Positions 18,387 through 26,671 of a stretch of DNA of 57,252 nucleotides are shown piece after piece (positions within the stretch are counted from its first letter, which is position 1; each line of letters begins with the position of its first letter). A model generated the notes under the pieces. The model was given only the letters and a program-made list of their open reading frames with translations. It had not been told where the DNA came from and did not search any database. The translations under genes and the position numbers were made by a program. The DNA comes from Alphaproteobacteria bacterium (lineage in GTDB: Bacteria > Pseudomonadota > Alphaproteobacteria > Rhizobiales > Xanthobacteraceae). Location of the stretch: the NCBI GenBank assembly GCA_005884765.1, contig VAZV01000174.1:1-57252 (forward strand), written 5' to 3'.

Positions 18387-19101
18387 GACGATCCCCGAGA
18401 TAGGCGCTGATGACTTTCGGATCGCGGACGATTTCGGCCGGCTTGCCCTCGACCAGGACCTTGCCGAGGTCGAGCACAATGGCGCGGTCGACCAGCGGCA
18501 TCACGATCTCCATGACGTGCTCGACCATCAACACCGTGACGCCGGTCTCGCGGACGCGCCGCACCAGTTCGACGCCCTTTTGGGCCTCGATCGGTGTCAG
18601 GCCCGTGAGCACTTCGTCGAGCAAGAGAAGTTTCGGTTCAGTCGCGAGCGCGCGCGCGACTTCGAGCCGGCGCTTTTCGGAAGGAATCAGCTGGCTCGCG
18701 AGCACGTCGGCGCGCCCGGCAAGGCCGGCGAATTTCAGAACCTCATAGGCCTTGCGGCGCGCCTCGCGCATGACCGTGGTCTGCACCAGCGCGCCGACGA
18801 TGACGTTGTCGATCACAGTCATGGTCTCGAAACTTTTCACGACCTGGAAGGTGCGTCCGATGCCGCGCTGGCAGCGTTCCGCCGCCGGCAACCGGGTCAC
18901 GTCCTCGCCGTCAAGCCAGATCGAGCCTTGCGTCGGCGGCAGCACGCCCGCAATCAGATTGAACAGCGTCGATTTGCCGGCGCCGTTGGGGCCGATCAGG
19001 CCCACGATCTCGCCGCGGCCGACCGAAATGGAGACGTCGCTGTTCGCGATCAGGCCACCGAAACGCTGCCAGACGCCGCGGGTTTCCAACAGCGGCGTCA
19101 T
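18370..19101 (-). CDS. livG: Branched-chain amino acid-type ABC transporter, ATP-binding protein LivG
   Basis: Second ATPase of the transporter; 243 residues from the ATG at 19101. Walker A is GPNGAGKST. The LivG-specific segment GIGRTFQVVKSFETMTVIDN is present, with Walker B LLLLDEVLTGL and the switch His in MVEHVM. The usual ABC signature LSGG is not obvious: the corresponding stretch reads LIPSEKRRLEVARAL, a mild departure that occurs in some relatives. The start overlaps the end of livM by 4 bases. Confidence 0.85.
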   Translation of the reverse strand: MTPLLETRGVWQRFGGLIANSDVSISVGRGEIVGLIGPNGAGKSTLFNLIAGVLPPTQGSIWLDGEDVTRLPAAERCQRGIGRTFQVVKSFETMTVIDNVIVGALVQTTVMREARRKAYEVLKFAGLAGRADVLASQLIPSEKRRLEVARALATEPKLLLLDEVLTGLTPIEAQKGVELVRRVRETGVTVLMVEHVMEIVMPLVDRAIVLDLGKVLVEGKPAEIVRDPKVISAYLGDRHALSA

Positions 19102-20078
19102 CGCACCGCCTCCTTGCGCCGCCGCGAGAACAGCCCCACCAACCCTTCCGGCCGCGCCAGCGAGATCAGCACTATCAGCGTGCCGTAGACGATGAGGTCG
19201 ACGCCGCGGCCCGAACCACCGATAAAGGAGCGCGTCAGTTCGGTGAGCGGGATCAGGATCACAGCGCCAAGCACCGGTCCCCAAAGCGTGCCGATGCCTC
19301 CCAACACCGCGGGCAGCGCCATCAATAGCGAGAACTGAAAACCCATCACGCTTTCGGGATCAATATAGGAAACGAACTGCGCGTAAAAGCTGCCGCCGAC
19401 CGCGGTAAGGAAGGCCGAGACCGCGGCCGCGCCCATCTTTGAATTGAACACGACGACGCCGAGGCTTTCGGCGGCGTCCGGATTGTCCTTTACGGCGCGC
19501 CACCAGTAGCCCCATTTGGAATCTTCCAGCCACCAGGTCACCAGCCAGGCGATGGCCGCCAAGACCAGCGCGAAGTAGAAGTATGGTAGCTTGCTGCGCG
19601 TGAACTGAAAGGTGAGCCAGCTGTCGTGGCGCACGGGAATATCGATGCCGAGCGCGGCGCCGGCAAAGTTCCAGTTCTGGAATAGCAACAACGCGATTTC
19701 GGCGATGACGATGGTGGCGATGACGAAGTAATGCCCGCGCAGCCGGAAACAGGGATAGCCGAGCGCCATCGCAATCAGAGCCGAGATCAGGCCGCCACCA
19801 AGCATGCCGAACCACGGCAGCACGCCGAATTTGGTGAACAATAGCGCCGTCGTATATGCGCCGATCCCGAAATAGAGCGCGTGGCCTAGCGAGATCTGCC
19901 CGCAATAACCGGAGAGAATGTTCCAGCTCTGCGACAACGCCGCATACATCAGGGTCAGCACCATGATGTTCTGGACGTAGACGTCTTTGACGAACAGCGG
20001 CACCAGAGCGGCGACCACAGCAAAGGCCGCGGCGACGACAAGATCGCGGCGGCGGCGCTGGGCGAAGTTCTTGTCCAT
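19098..20078 (-). CDS. livM: Branched-chain amino acid-type ABC transporter, permease LivM
   Basis: Inner-membrane permease of 326 residues with about eight or more hydrophobic segments and the conserved loop SLGHALYFGIGAY, followed later by the EAA-type region ESLGVVVFNSKMGAAAVSAFL that contacts the ATPases. It pairs with LivH. The start ATG overlaps the last base of livH, and its end overlaps livG, so livH-livM-livG-livF is a tightly coupled unit. Confidence 0.87.
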   Translation of the reverse strand: MDKNFAQRRRRDLVVAAAFAVVAALVPLFVKDVYVQNIMVLTLMYAALSQSWNILSGYCGQISLGHALYFGIGAYTTALLFTKFGVLPWFGMLGGGLISALIAMALGYPCFRLRGHYFVIATIVIAEIALLLFQNWNFAGAALGIDIPVRHDSWLTFQFTRSKLPYFYFALVLAAIAWLVTWWLEDSKWGYWWRAVKDNPDAAESLGVVVFNSKMGAAAVSAFLTAVGGSFYAQFVSYIDPESVMGFQFSLLMALPAVLGGIGTLWGPVLGAVILIPLTELTRSFIGGSGRGVDLIVYGTLIVLISLARPEGLVGLFSRRRKEAVR

Positions 20079-20956
20079 CAGATCGAGCCGAACAGGCCGC
20101 GGGGCCGGATGAAGACGACCAGGAGATAGACGGCGTAAATGCCAACCGATTTCAGCGAGGGCGGCAGGATCAAGGCGGTGGTCGCCTCGACCAGGCCGAC
20201 GATGATGCCGCCGGCAAAGGCGCCGAACACGCTGCCGAAACCGCCGAGCGCCACCGTGACATAGGCGATCAGCGCAAACGACGCGCCGACGTCGGGATAA
20301 ATATAGAAGAACGTCGCCATGATGGCGCCGGCCAAGCCCACCAGCGCCGCGCCCAGGCCCCAGCCCAGCGCAAACACGCGATTTTTGTCGATGCCGACCA
20401 GCGCGACTGCGCCGGCGTCCTCACGCGTCGCTTCAAGCGCGCGGCCGAAGTCGGTGCGATTGATGAAGAAATACAGCCCGACGAACGCCGCGATCGCCAC
20501 CATCGCGCCAGCTAGTTGCGGCACAGGCAAGAAGATGCCCCCAAGCGAGACGGTCCTGCCGCCAAGCCATGAATGGGTGACGCTGCGATAGTCCGGGGTA
20601 AAGAAGAACTGCGCCACGCCACGCATGACGATCGCGAGCCCGAAGGTCGAAAAGATCTGCACCATGCCGGCATTGGCCTTCGCCCGCACGGCAAAACGCA
20701 CGATCAGGAGATAGACCACCGCGCCGAACAGGAACAGCGCCGCCGCCACCAATGGCGCCGACAGCAACGGATCGACGGCAAAGAACGCGAACAGGAAGAA
20801 GGTCGCGTACATCGCGATCATCAGGAACTCGCCATGGGCGAAGTTCACGACGTCCATCAGGCCAAAGATCAGCGCGAGCCCGACCGCGATCAGGCCATAG
20901 AGCAGGCCCATCAACAGGCCGCTGGCGAGAGATTGGATGATGGTCTCGGCGGTCAA
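20078..20956 (-). CDS. livH: Branched-chain amino acid-type ABC transporter, permease LivH
   Basis: Inner-membrane permease of 292 residues. The typical N-terminal sequence GLLMGLLYGLIAVGLALIFG and the family motif VNFAHGEFLM are visible, and the EAA loop includes EDAGAVALVGIDKNRVFALG. No ATG lies near the expected N terminus. The best start is TTG at 20954-20956, preceded by GGGG about 9 bases upstream. It is separated from the binding-protein gene upstream by 176 bases containing a family A repeat, which could set different expression levels. Confidence 0.85.
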   Translation of the reverse strand: MTAETIIQSLASGLLMGLLYGLIAVGLALIFGLMDVVNFAHGEFLMIAMYATFFLFAFFAVDPLLSAPLVAAALFLFGAVVYLLIVRFAVRAKANAGMVQIFSTFGLAIVMRGVAQFFFTPDYRSVTHSWLGGRTVSLGGIFLPVPQLAGAMVAIAAFVGLYFFINRTDFGRALEATREDAGAVALVGIDKNRVFALGWGLGAALVGLAGAIMATFFYIYPDVGASFALIAYVTVALGGFGSVFGAFAGGIIVGLVEATTALILPPSLKSVGIYAVYLLVVFIRPRGLFGSI

Positions 20957-20993
20957 AGGCGTAGCCCCGAGCGCCAGGCGCTAGCGTGAAAGC

Positions 20994-21077
20994 CCGTCAC
21001 TGCGAGCGAAGCGAAGCAATCCAGCGACGCGCGCACAACCTGGATTGCTGCGTCGCAAGTGCTCCTCGCAATGACGG
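20994..21077. repeat. Intergenic palindromic repeat (family A, short copy)
   Basis: Starts CCGTCACTGCGAGCGAAGCG and ends CTCCTCGCAATGACGG, with inner arms AAGCAATCCAG and CTGGATTGCTG. It lies between the binding-protein gene and livH on the same transcript and may act as a stabilising or attenuating hairpin, giving more binding protein than permease. Confidence 0.8.
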
Positions 21078-21132
21078 AGCGCGCGTAACTTTGGACGATC
21101 GTCACCGCCTTCACGTCCCCTGCCTCGGCCGA

Positions 21133-22377
21133 TTACTTCATCGGCCAGACGGCCTGGGCGACGGCCGCTTGCGGCGGGGAGATGGTGACGAACTTGCCGC
21201 CGATATATTGCAGCAGCACCGGGTCGGCGTCATTGTTCTGGCCCATCTCGTCGAATTTGATGCGCTTCCAGGGCATGATGGTCTGCTCACCCGCGATGTC
21301 GGTGGCAACCAAGGCCTCGCGGATCTTGTCGCCGTCGGTGGACTTGGCACGATTGACCGCATCCGCCATCACGATCAGGCCCATGAACTGCCGTGAGGTG
21401 AGGTCGTTGAAGTCCTTGCCGGATTTTTCCTTGAACATGGCGTTGATCTTGCCGACCATCGGCCGCTTGCTGGCAAGATCGAGCGAAAAGGTGCCGCGCG
21501 AGATCACGCCTTCGAGCTTGTCGCCTACCGCATCGTACAGCGCTTTTTCGGAGAAGCCGGCGTCCTGGGCGACAATGGCGTTCGGCTTGTAACCGAGTTC
21601 GGCCATGGTCTTGACCAAGAGGATGCCGTCGGTGGTGTAGCTCGAGGGCATCAAGACGTCGGCGTTTGCCGCCTTGAGCTGCTGCACTTCGGCCGACAGT
21701 GACGGCGAATTGGAGCGGTACTTGATATCGGCGACCACCTTGTAGCCCCGCTCATTGGCCAGCTTCAGTTGCGCATTGCCGGAATCGGTGCCGAAGATGG
21801 TGTCCTCGTGGAACAGCGCCAGTGTTTCGATCTTGGTGCCTTTCTTCTTCAGGGCATCGAAGAAGTCGAACATCGCAGCCGAGTACATCTCGTCATGCGG
21901 GGCTGCGCGGAAATAGAATTTCAGGCCGCGGCGATGCAGGCTCGGCGACGAATTGTCGGCCGAGATGAACGGTATCTGATAGCGCTCGCAGATCTGGCTG
22001 ACGGTAACTGCGACCGCGCTCTGGTAGGTGCCGATGACGGCGCAGACCTTTTCCTGGGTGATCAGGCGCTCGGCCTCGGCGCGGCCCTTCTGCGGATCGG
22101 ACTGGTGGTCGGCGAACACGAGGCGGACCTTGGCGCCGCCGAGGCCGGGCAGACCTTCGCCCTTCGCCAGCGGCAGATCGAAATCGTAAGCCTTGTTGAT
22201 GATATCGAGCGCGGTCTCGTACGCCTTCTGGGCATCGACACCGACTTGTGCGTTGGCGCCGGAGAGTGGATAGGTGAGGCCTATTACCACTTCGGAGGTT
22301 TCCGCGCGGGCCGCGATCGGCGCGAGCGCAGCAGCGGCGGTGGCTCCAAGCAATACGTTACGGCGACTGATCGTCAT
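21133..22377 (-). CDS. Periplasmic substrate-binding protein of a LivK-type ABC transporter
   Basis: Captures the substrate for the LivFGHM transporter in the periplasm. The 414 residues begin MTISRRNVLLGATAAAALAP, a signal peptide with a twin-arginine-like SRRNVLL motif and cleavage probably after AARA. The mature part shows the type I periplasmic-binding fold: IGLTYPLSGANAQVG, then VCAVIGTYQSAVAVTVS and ALFHEDTIFGTDSG. Related proteins bind amino acids, amides, urea or aromatic acids. The neighbouring amidohydrolase genes suggest an amide or carbamoyl compound here, but this is inference. Confidence 0.85.
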   Translation of the reverse strand: MTISRRNVLLGATAAAALAPIAARAETSEVVIGLTYPLSGANAQVGVDAQKAYETALDIINKAYDFDLPLAKGEGLPGLGGAKVRLVFADHQSDPQKGRAEAERLITQEKVCAVIGTYQSAVAVTVSQICERYQIPFISADNSSPSLHRRGLKFYFRAAPHDEMYSAAMFDFFDALKKKGTKIETLALFHEDTIFGTDSGNAQLKLANERGYKVVADIKYRSNSPSLSAEVQQLKAANADVLMPSSYTTDGILLVKTMAELGYKPNAIVAQDAGFSEKALYDAVGDKLEGVISRGTFSLDLASKRPMVGKINAMFKEKSGKDFNDLTSRQFMGLIVMADAVNRAKSTDGDKIREALVATDIAGEQTIMPWKRIKFDEMGQNNDADPVLLQYIGGKFVTISPPQAAVAQAVWPMK

Positions 22378-22461
22378 TGAGACATTCCCCTTTTATCTCT
22401 GATTATCGATGAAACGGCAGCGTGCGGCGGTAAAGCCTCAAAGTACGGCAGACGCTGCCCA

Positions 22462-23286
22462 TTAAAGCACGGCCAATTGCTTGTTCTTCAGATCCGTCAC
22501 CAGCATCAATCCGGGTGCGTGAGTGATCGCGAACGGCAGTTTTGCTGCCGCAATCACGGCTTGCGGCGTAACCCCGCAGGCCCAGAACACCGGAATCTCG
22601 TCGGCTTCAACCGGCACCGGATCGCCGTAGTCGGGCTTGGCGAGGTCTTGGATCCCGATCGAGTGCGGGTGGCCGAGATGAACCGGCGCGCCATGCACGG
22701 CCGGAAAACGCGAGGTGATCTGCACCGCGCGGATCGCATCAGCCGGCTTGAAGGGCCGCATCGACACCACCATCGGACCGGCAAACGGCCCGGACGGGTG
22801 GCAGGCGATATTGGTGCGATACATCGGCACGCGAACTTTGCGATCGATGTGGCGGATCGGCAGCTCATCCGCCATCAACGCTTCCTCGAACGAAAACGAG
22901 CAGCCGAGCACGAAGGCGACGAGGTCATCGCGCCAGTGCGCCATGATGTCGGTCGGCTCCTCGATCACCTCGCCGTCACGCCAGACCCGGTAGCGCGGCA
23001 GATCGGTACGGATATCGAGGTCGAGCCCGAGCGCGGGGATACGGGGATCGCCGACGTCGGACATGCCGATGATCGGACACGGTTTTGGGTTGAGCTGGCA
23101 GAATCGGTGGAACGACGCCGCGAGACTCTCCGGCAGGATCGCCAGATTGCCCTGGACAAAACCGTCGGCCACGCCCGCCGTCGTCGTGGCCATCCCGTTG
23201 CGGCAGGCAAGCCGGGCCGCCACGCTGGGCAACAGATCCGCCGCCGCACGATCGATAAGCCGTTCTGTTGTTGCCGGGCTGGTCAT
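22462..23286 (-). CDS. Putative hydro-lyase, DUF1445 family (YcsI / D-glutamate cyclase-like)
   Basis: A 274-residue member of the DUF1445 family, often annotated as hydro-lyase; the best studied relative is the D-glutamate cyclase of animals. Conserved family segments seen here are [46 protein letters not shown] and [12 protein letters not shown], including the Cys and the paired His. The ATG at 23286 has GGGA 6 bases upstream; an upstream TTG would add 11 residues. Divergent from the LysR regulator, it is probably that regulator's target. The role in this catabolic cluster is unknown; a lactam- or cyclic-imide-related step is possible. Confidence 0.75.
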   Translation of the reverse strand: MTSPATTERLIDRAAADLLPSVAARLACRNGMATTTAGVADGFVQGNLAILPESLAASFHRFCQLNPKPCPIIGMSDVGDPRIPALGLDLDIRTDLPRYRVWRDGEVIEEPTDIMAHWRDDLVAFVLGCSFSFEEALMADELPIRHIDRKVRVPMYRTNIACHPSGPFAGPMVVSMRPFKPADAIRAVQITSRFPAVHGAPVHLGHPHSIGIQDLAKPDYGDPVPVEADEIPVFWACGVTPQAVIAAAKLPFAITHAPGLMLVTDLKNKQLAVL

Positions 23287-23357
23287 CCTTGATCCCGCGC
23301 CAATTAGCTCGACAGACAATGGCGCATATGACTACCATAATGTCCAATCGTCGTTTT

Positions 23358-23373
23358 TAATCAATATCGATTA
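23358..23373. promoter_or_regulatory. Candidate LysR operator in divergent region
   Basis: TAATC-N6-GATTA, an inverted repeat lying between the divergent DUF1445 gene and the LysR gene, about 33 bases before the LysR start. It contains a T-N11-A pattern as LysR boxes do, and the flanking sequence is AT-rich compared with the window. Position and symmetry fit autoregulation plus control of the divergent gene. Confidence 0.4.
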
Positions 23374-23405
23374 GCGAAATTTATCGAGCTGCGGGATTGG
23401 AGTGC

Positions 23406-24323
23406 ATGGTTGATTTCAAGGCAATAGAGACCTTCATGTGGGTGGTCACGCTCGGCAGCTTCCGCGGGGCGGCCCAAAAGCTCAACACCACCCAGCCAGC
23501 CATCTCGCAGCGGATCGCGCAGCTCGAAAGCGAGGTTGGGGTCAAGCTCTTGCAGCGCGACCGTCGCATGGTGCTGCCGACCCCGGACGGACGGCAGATG
23601 TTGGTGTACGCCGAAAAGCTGATCGGCCTGCGCTCGGAAATGCTGGCGGTGGTCGGTGACCAATCGGCGATGCGCGGCGTTTTGCGGCTCGGCGTCGCCG
23701 AGACCATCGTCCACACCTGGCTGTCGCAACTAATCAAAAGCGTCAATCGCGCCTATCCCAATCTCTCGCTCGAAATCGAGGTCGATATCACCTCGAATTT
23801 GAGGACGCGGCTGTTGGCGCAGGAAATCGAGCTCGCGTTCCTGCTCGGACCATTGACAGGACCGGCCGTCAGCAACCGGGTGCTGTGCGACTACCCCGTG
23901 GGATTTCTGGCCAGCCCCTCGCTGGGGTTGGGCAATGCAAGATTGACCGTGCACGATCTCGCGAAGTTTCCGATCATCACCTTTCCGCGCAAGACCCCTC
24001 CCTACGAGGTCGTGCGTTCGCTATTCAACCGACCTGACTTGCCGCCGATGCGCCTGCATGCCAGCGCCTCATTGGGCACCGTCATCCATATGGCGATCGA
24101 AGGTCTCGGCATCGCCGTGATCCCGACCGCGATCGTCGAAAACGAAATGGCCGATGGACGGCTGCAACTGCTCTCGACCAATTTGCAGATACCATTGTTG
24201 ACGTTCTCCGCGAGTTGGCTGACGTCTCCCGACACCGTCGCCATCGAGCGCGTAGCTGAACTCGCAGCCTCGCTGGCACGGGGCGGCGTCGTTGTTGACG
24301 CGCCGCTGTCGCCGCGTCATTGA
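23406..24323 (+). CDS. LysR family transcriptional regulator
   Basis: DNA-binding regulator of 305 residues. The N-terminal winged helix-turn-helix contains GSFRGAAQKLNTTQPAISQR and the following QLESEVGVKLLQRDRR; the co-inducer-binding domain follows from about residue 90. The ATG at 23406 is used in preference to a TTG three codons upstream because GGAG lies 5 bases before it. It is divergent from the DUF1445 gene and directly followed, within about 57 bases, by the amidohydrolase and hydroxyacid dehydrogenase genes, so it probably responds to an intermediate of the pathway they encode. Confidence 0.87.
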   Translation: MVDFKAIETFMWVVTLGSFRGAAQKLNTTQPAISQRIAQLESEVGVKLLQRDRRMVLPTPDGRQMLVYAEKLIGLRSEMLAVVGDQSAMRGVLRLGVAETIVHTWLSQLIKSVNRAYPNLSLEIEVDITSNLRTRLLAQEIELAFLLGPLTGPAVSNRVLCDYPVGFLASPSLGLGNARLTVHDLAKFPIITFPRKTPPYEVVRSLFNRPDLPPMRLHASASLGTVIHMAIEGLGIAVIPTAIVENEMADGRLQLLSTNLQIPLLTFSASWLTSPDTVAIERVAELAASLARGGVVVDAPLSPRH

Positions 24324-24380
24324 AGCAGATCACGTCCGCACGGCCCGATGTTTTCGGAAAATGGCTCCAAGATCAAAATC

Positions 24381-25634
24381 ATGACCAAAATCACGTCCAA
24401 CCTGCAGATCGATTCCGCCCGTCTTTGGGACACCATTCATGAGACCGCCAAGTTCGGCGCCACGCCCAAAGGTGGCGTACGGCGGCTGACGCTTGGGCCT
24501 GAGGACAAACAGGTGCGCGACTGGTTCAAAAAAGCCTGCGAAGCAGCAGGCCTCGAGGTCCGTGTCGATGCACTCGGTTCGATGTTCGGCCTGCGCAAGG
24601 GCCGCGACATGTCGAAGGCTCCGGTGGGACTTGGCTCGCATCTCGATACCCAGCCGACCGGCGGCAAGTTCGACGGCGTATTGGGCACGCTGGCCGCGCT
24701 CGAAGTCGTCCGCACGCTCAACGATGCCGGCATCGAAACCGAGACGCCGATCTGCATCTGCAACTGGACCAACGAGGAAGGCTCGCGCTTTGCGCCGGCG
24801 ATGATGGCTTCCGCCGCCTATGTCGGCGATTTCACCACCGACGACATTTTGTCGCGCAGGGATGCCGACGGCGTAACGGTGGCGCAAGCGCTGGACGGCA
24901 TCGGCTATCGCGGCCCAAGCCCGGTTGGCACCCAGAAGTTATCGAGCTTCATTGAACTTCATATCGAGCAGGGCCCAATCCTGGAAGCTGAAGGCAAAAC
25001 CATCGGCGTGGTCGATTCCGGCCAAGGCGTGCTGTGGTACGACGGCAAGATTGTAGGCTTTGAGAGCCATGCCGGCTCGACGCCCATGCCGCTTCGCCGC
25101 GACGCGCTGGCGACGCTGTCGGAAATCGTGCTGGCAATGGAAGGCATTGCCAACAAGCATGGTCCGAAGGCCGTTGCCACAATCGGCGAGGCCGTGATCG
25201 CAAAACCCTCGCGCAACGTCATCCCCGGCGAGATCGCGTTCACCGTCGATTGCCGCAGTGCCGATGCAGCGATCATGGATGCGCTCGATAAGGATTTGCG
25301 CGCGGCCATCGTCGAGATTGCGGCCCGCCGCAAGGTTGAGGTCACGCTCGATCTGGTCTGGCACAAGCCGCCGACGCATTTCGACGCAAAGCTGGTCGAT
25401 GCGGTGGAGAATGCCGCCAACGCGCTCGGCTATTCCAATCAGCGGATTACCTCCGGTGCCGGTCACGATGCCTGCAACCTCAACACCCGTATTCCCGCGG
25501 CGATGGTGTTCGTGCCCTGCAAGGACGGCGTCAGCCACAACGAACTGGAAGACGCGACGCAAGCCGACTGCACCGCGGGCGCCAACGTGTTGATGCACAC
25601 GGTGTTGGCGATCGCCGGCGTCGCGTCCGAATGA
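24381..25634 (+). CDS. M20-family amidohydrolase (N-carbamoyl-L-amino-acid hydrolase / allantoate amidohydrolase type)
   Basis: A dinuclear zinc hydrolase cleaving N-carbamoyl or ureido compounds. Metal ligands are recognisable in GSHLDTQPTGGKFDG (His, Asp), NWTNEEGSRFAP (Glu), HIEQGP and SAGHD/SHNELE near the C terminus; the dimerisation domain is inserted between about residues 210 and 330. The start is uncertain: ATG at 24381 gives 417 residues, close to the family length, whereas ATG at 24348 adds 11; neither has a clear ribosome-binding site. The gene lies between the LysR gene and a hydroxyacid dehydrogenase. Allantoate, ureidoglycolate-like or carbamoyl amino acids are possible substrates. 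Confidence 0.8.
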   Translation: MTKITSNLQIDSARLWDTIHETAKFGATPKGGVRRLTLGPEDKQVRDWFKKACEAAGLEVRVDALGSMFGLRKGRDMSKAPVGLGSHLDTQPTGGKFDGVLGTLAALEVVRTLNDAGIETETPICICNWTNEEGSRFAPAMMASAAYVGDFTTDDILSRRDADGVTVAQALDGIGYRGPSPVGTQKLSSFIELHIEQGPILEAEGKTIGVVDSGQGVLWYDGKIVGFESHAGSTPMPLRRDALATLSEIVLAMEGIANKHGPKAVATIGEAVIAKPSRNVIPGEIAFTVDCRSADAAIMDALDKDLRAAIVEIAARRKVEVTLDLVWHKPPTHFDAKLVDAVENAANALGYSNQRITSGAGHDACNLNTRIPAAMVFVPCKDGVSHNELEDATQADCTAGANVLMHTVLAIAGVASE

Positions 25635-25647
25635 AAGGAGGCTCGCC

Positions 25648-26559
25648 TTGCGCGGAGTATTTGTCGATGCCAATGAATCGCTCGCCTTGATCTTCGAGCG
25701 GCTGGAGAAGCCCGATGATCCCAAGGTGTGCATCCATCGCGATCCCGACATCAAATCAGATCAATTGCCGAAAGTGCTCGACGGCGCCGAAATCGCAATC
25801 GTCGATCACACCGCACTGCCGACTGATGTTGCGAAGAAATGCACCGGGCTCAAGCACGTGGTGTTTCTCGGCACCGGCGCGCGCAGCTATATGAATCCGG
25901 AAGAGCTGGCCGAGCTCGGCATCATGGTGCACCTGATCAAGGGCTATGGCGATACGGCCGTGGCCGAATCCGCCGTCGCGCTGATGTGGGCCTCGGCACG
26001 CGTGCTGGCGCAGATGGATCGCGAGATGCGCGGCGGCAACTGGCTGCGCGAGGACGGCATGCAACTCACCGGCAAGACGCTGGGCTTGATCGGCTTCGGC
26101 GGCATTGCCGCGGAAGTCGCGCGCATCGCGCTCGGCAGCGGCATGCGCGTGATCGCCTGGAACCGGACGCCGAAACAATATCCCAGTGTCGAGTTTGTCG
26201 ATCTGAACACGCTCTTGGTCGCGAGCCACGTCGTCTCGCTGCATCTGCTCTTGAACGACGATACCCGCGGTTTCCTGTCGCGCCAGCGCATCGCAGCGAT
26301 GCGGCCGGGCGTCATCCTCGTCAACACCGCGCGCGGCGCGATCGTCGATGAGGAAGCCATGATCGACGCGCTCAAGTCAGGCCATATCCGCCATGCCGGG
26401 CTCGACGTCTTCAACGTCGAGCCGCTGCCGGCGGATCATCCGCTGACAAAATTGCCGAACGTGACGCTATCGGCGCATTCGGCGTTCCGCACCCCGGAGG
26501 CGAGCGAGAATTTGATGGCCGCGGCGTGGGAGCATTGCCGCAGGATTGTGAGGGGGTGA
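25648..26559 (+). CDS. D-2-hydroxyacid dehydrogenase (NAD-binding)
   Basis: Reduces a 2-oxoacid or oxidises the D-2-hydroxyacid with NAD(P). The 303 residues show the cofactor motif LGLIGFGGIAAEVAR, the catalytic Arg in NTARGAIVDE, the Glu in DVFNVEPLP and the His in LSAHSAFRTPEA, so the catalytic set is complete. The start is an unusual TTG, chosen because a near-perfect ribosome-binding site AAAGGAGG (25634-25641) lies 6 bases before it and no ATG fits. That site overlaps the TGA of the amidohydrolase gene, so the two are translationally linked. Confidence 0.83.
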   Translation: MRGVFVDANESLALIFERLEKPDDPKVCIHRDPDIKSDQLPKVLDGAEIAIVDHTALPTDVAKKCTGLKHVVFLGTGARSYMNPEELAELGIMVHLIKGYGDTAVAESAVALMWASARVLAQMDREMRGGNWLREDGMQLTGKTLGLIGFGGIAAEVARIALGSGMRVIAWNRTPKQYPSVEFVDLNTLLVASHVVSLHLLLNDDTRGFLSRQRIAAMRPGVILVNTARGAIVDEEAMIDALKSGHIRHAGLDVFNVEPLPADHPLTKLPNVTLSAHSAFRTPEASENLMAAAWEHCRRIVRG

Positions 26560-26563
26560 GCAG

Positions 26564-26662
26564 GCGTAGGGTGGGCAAAGGCGCGCTTTCGCGCCGTGCC
26601 CACCATCGATCGTTTCATTCGTGCTCTGGATGGTGGGCACGCTTCGCTTTGCCCACCCTACG
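26564..26662. repeat. Intergenic palindromic repeat (family D, GTAGGGTGGGCAAAG)
   Basis: Outer arms CGTAGGGTGGGCAAAG and CTTTGCCCACCCTACG flank inner arms GTGCCCACCATCG and GGATGGTGGGCAC. It is a long near-perfect hairpin in the convergent gap between the hydroxyacid dehydrogenase and the tartrate-dehydrogenase-like gene, where it could end both transcripts. Confidence 0.85.
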
Positions 26663-26671
26663 GCCCCTCCC

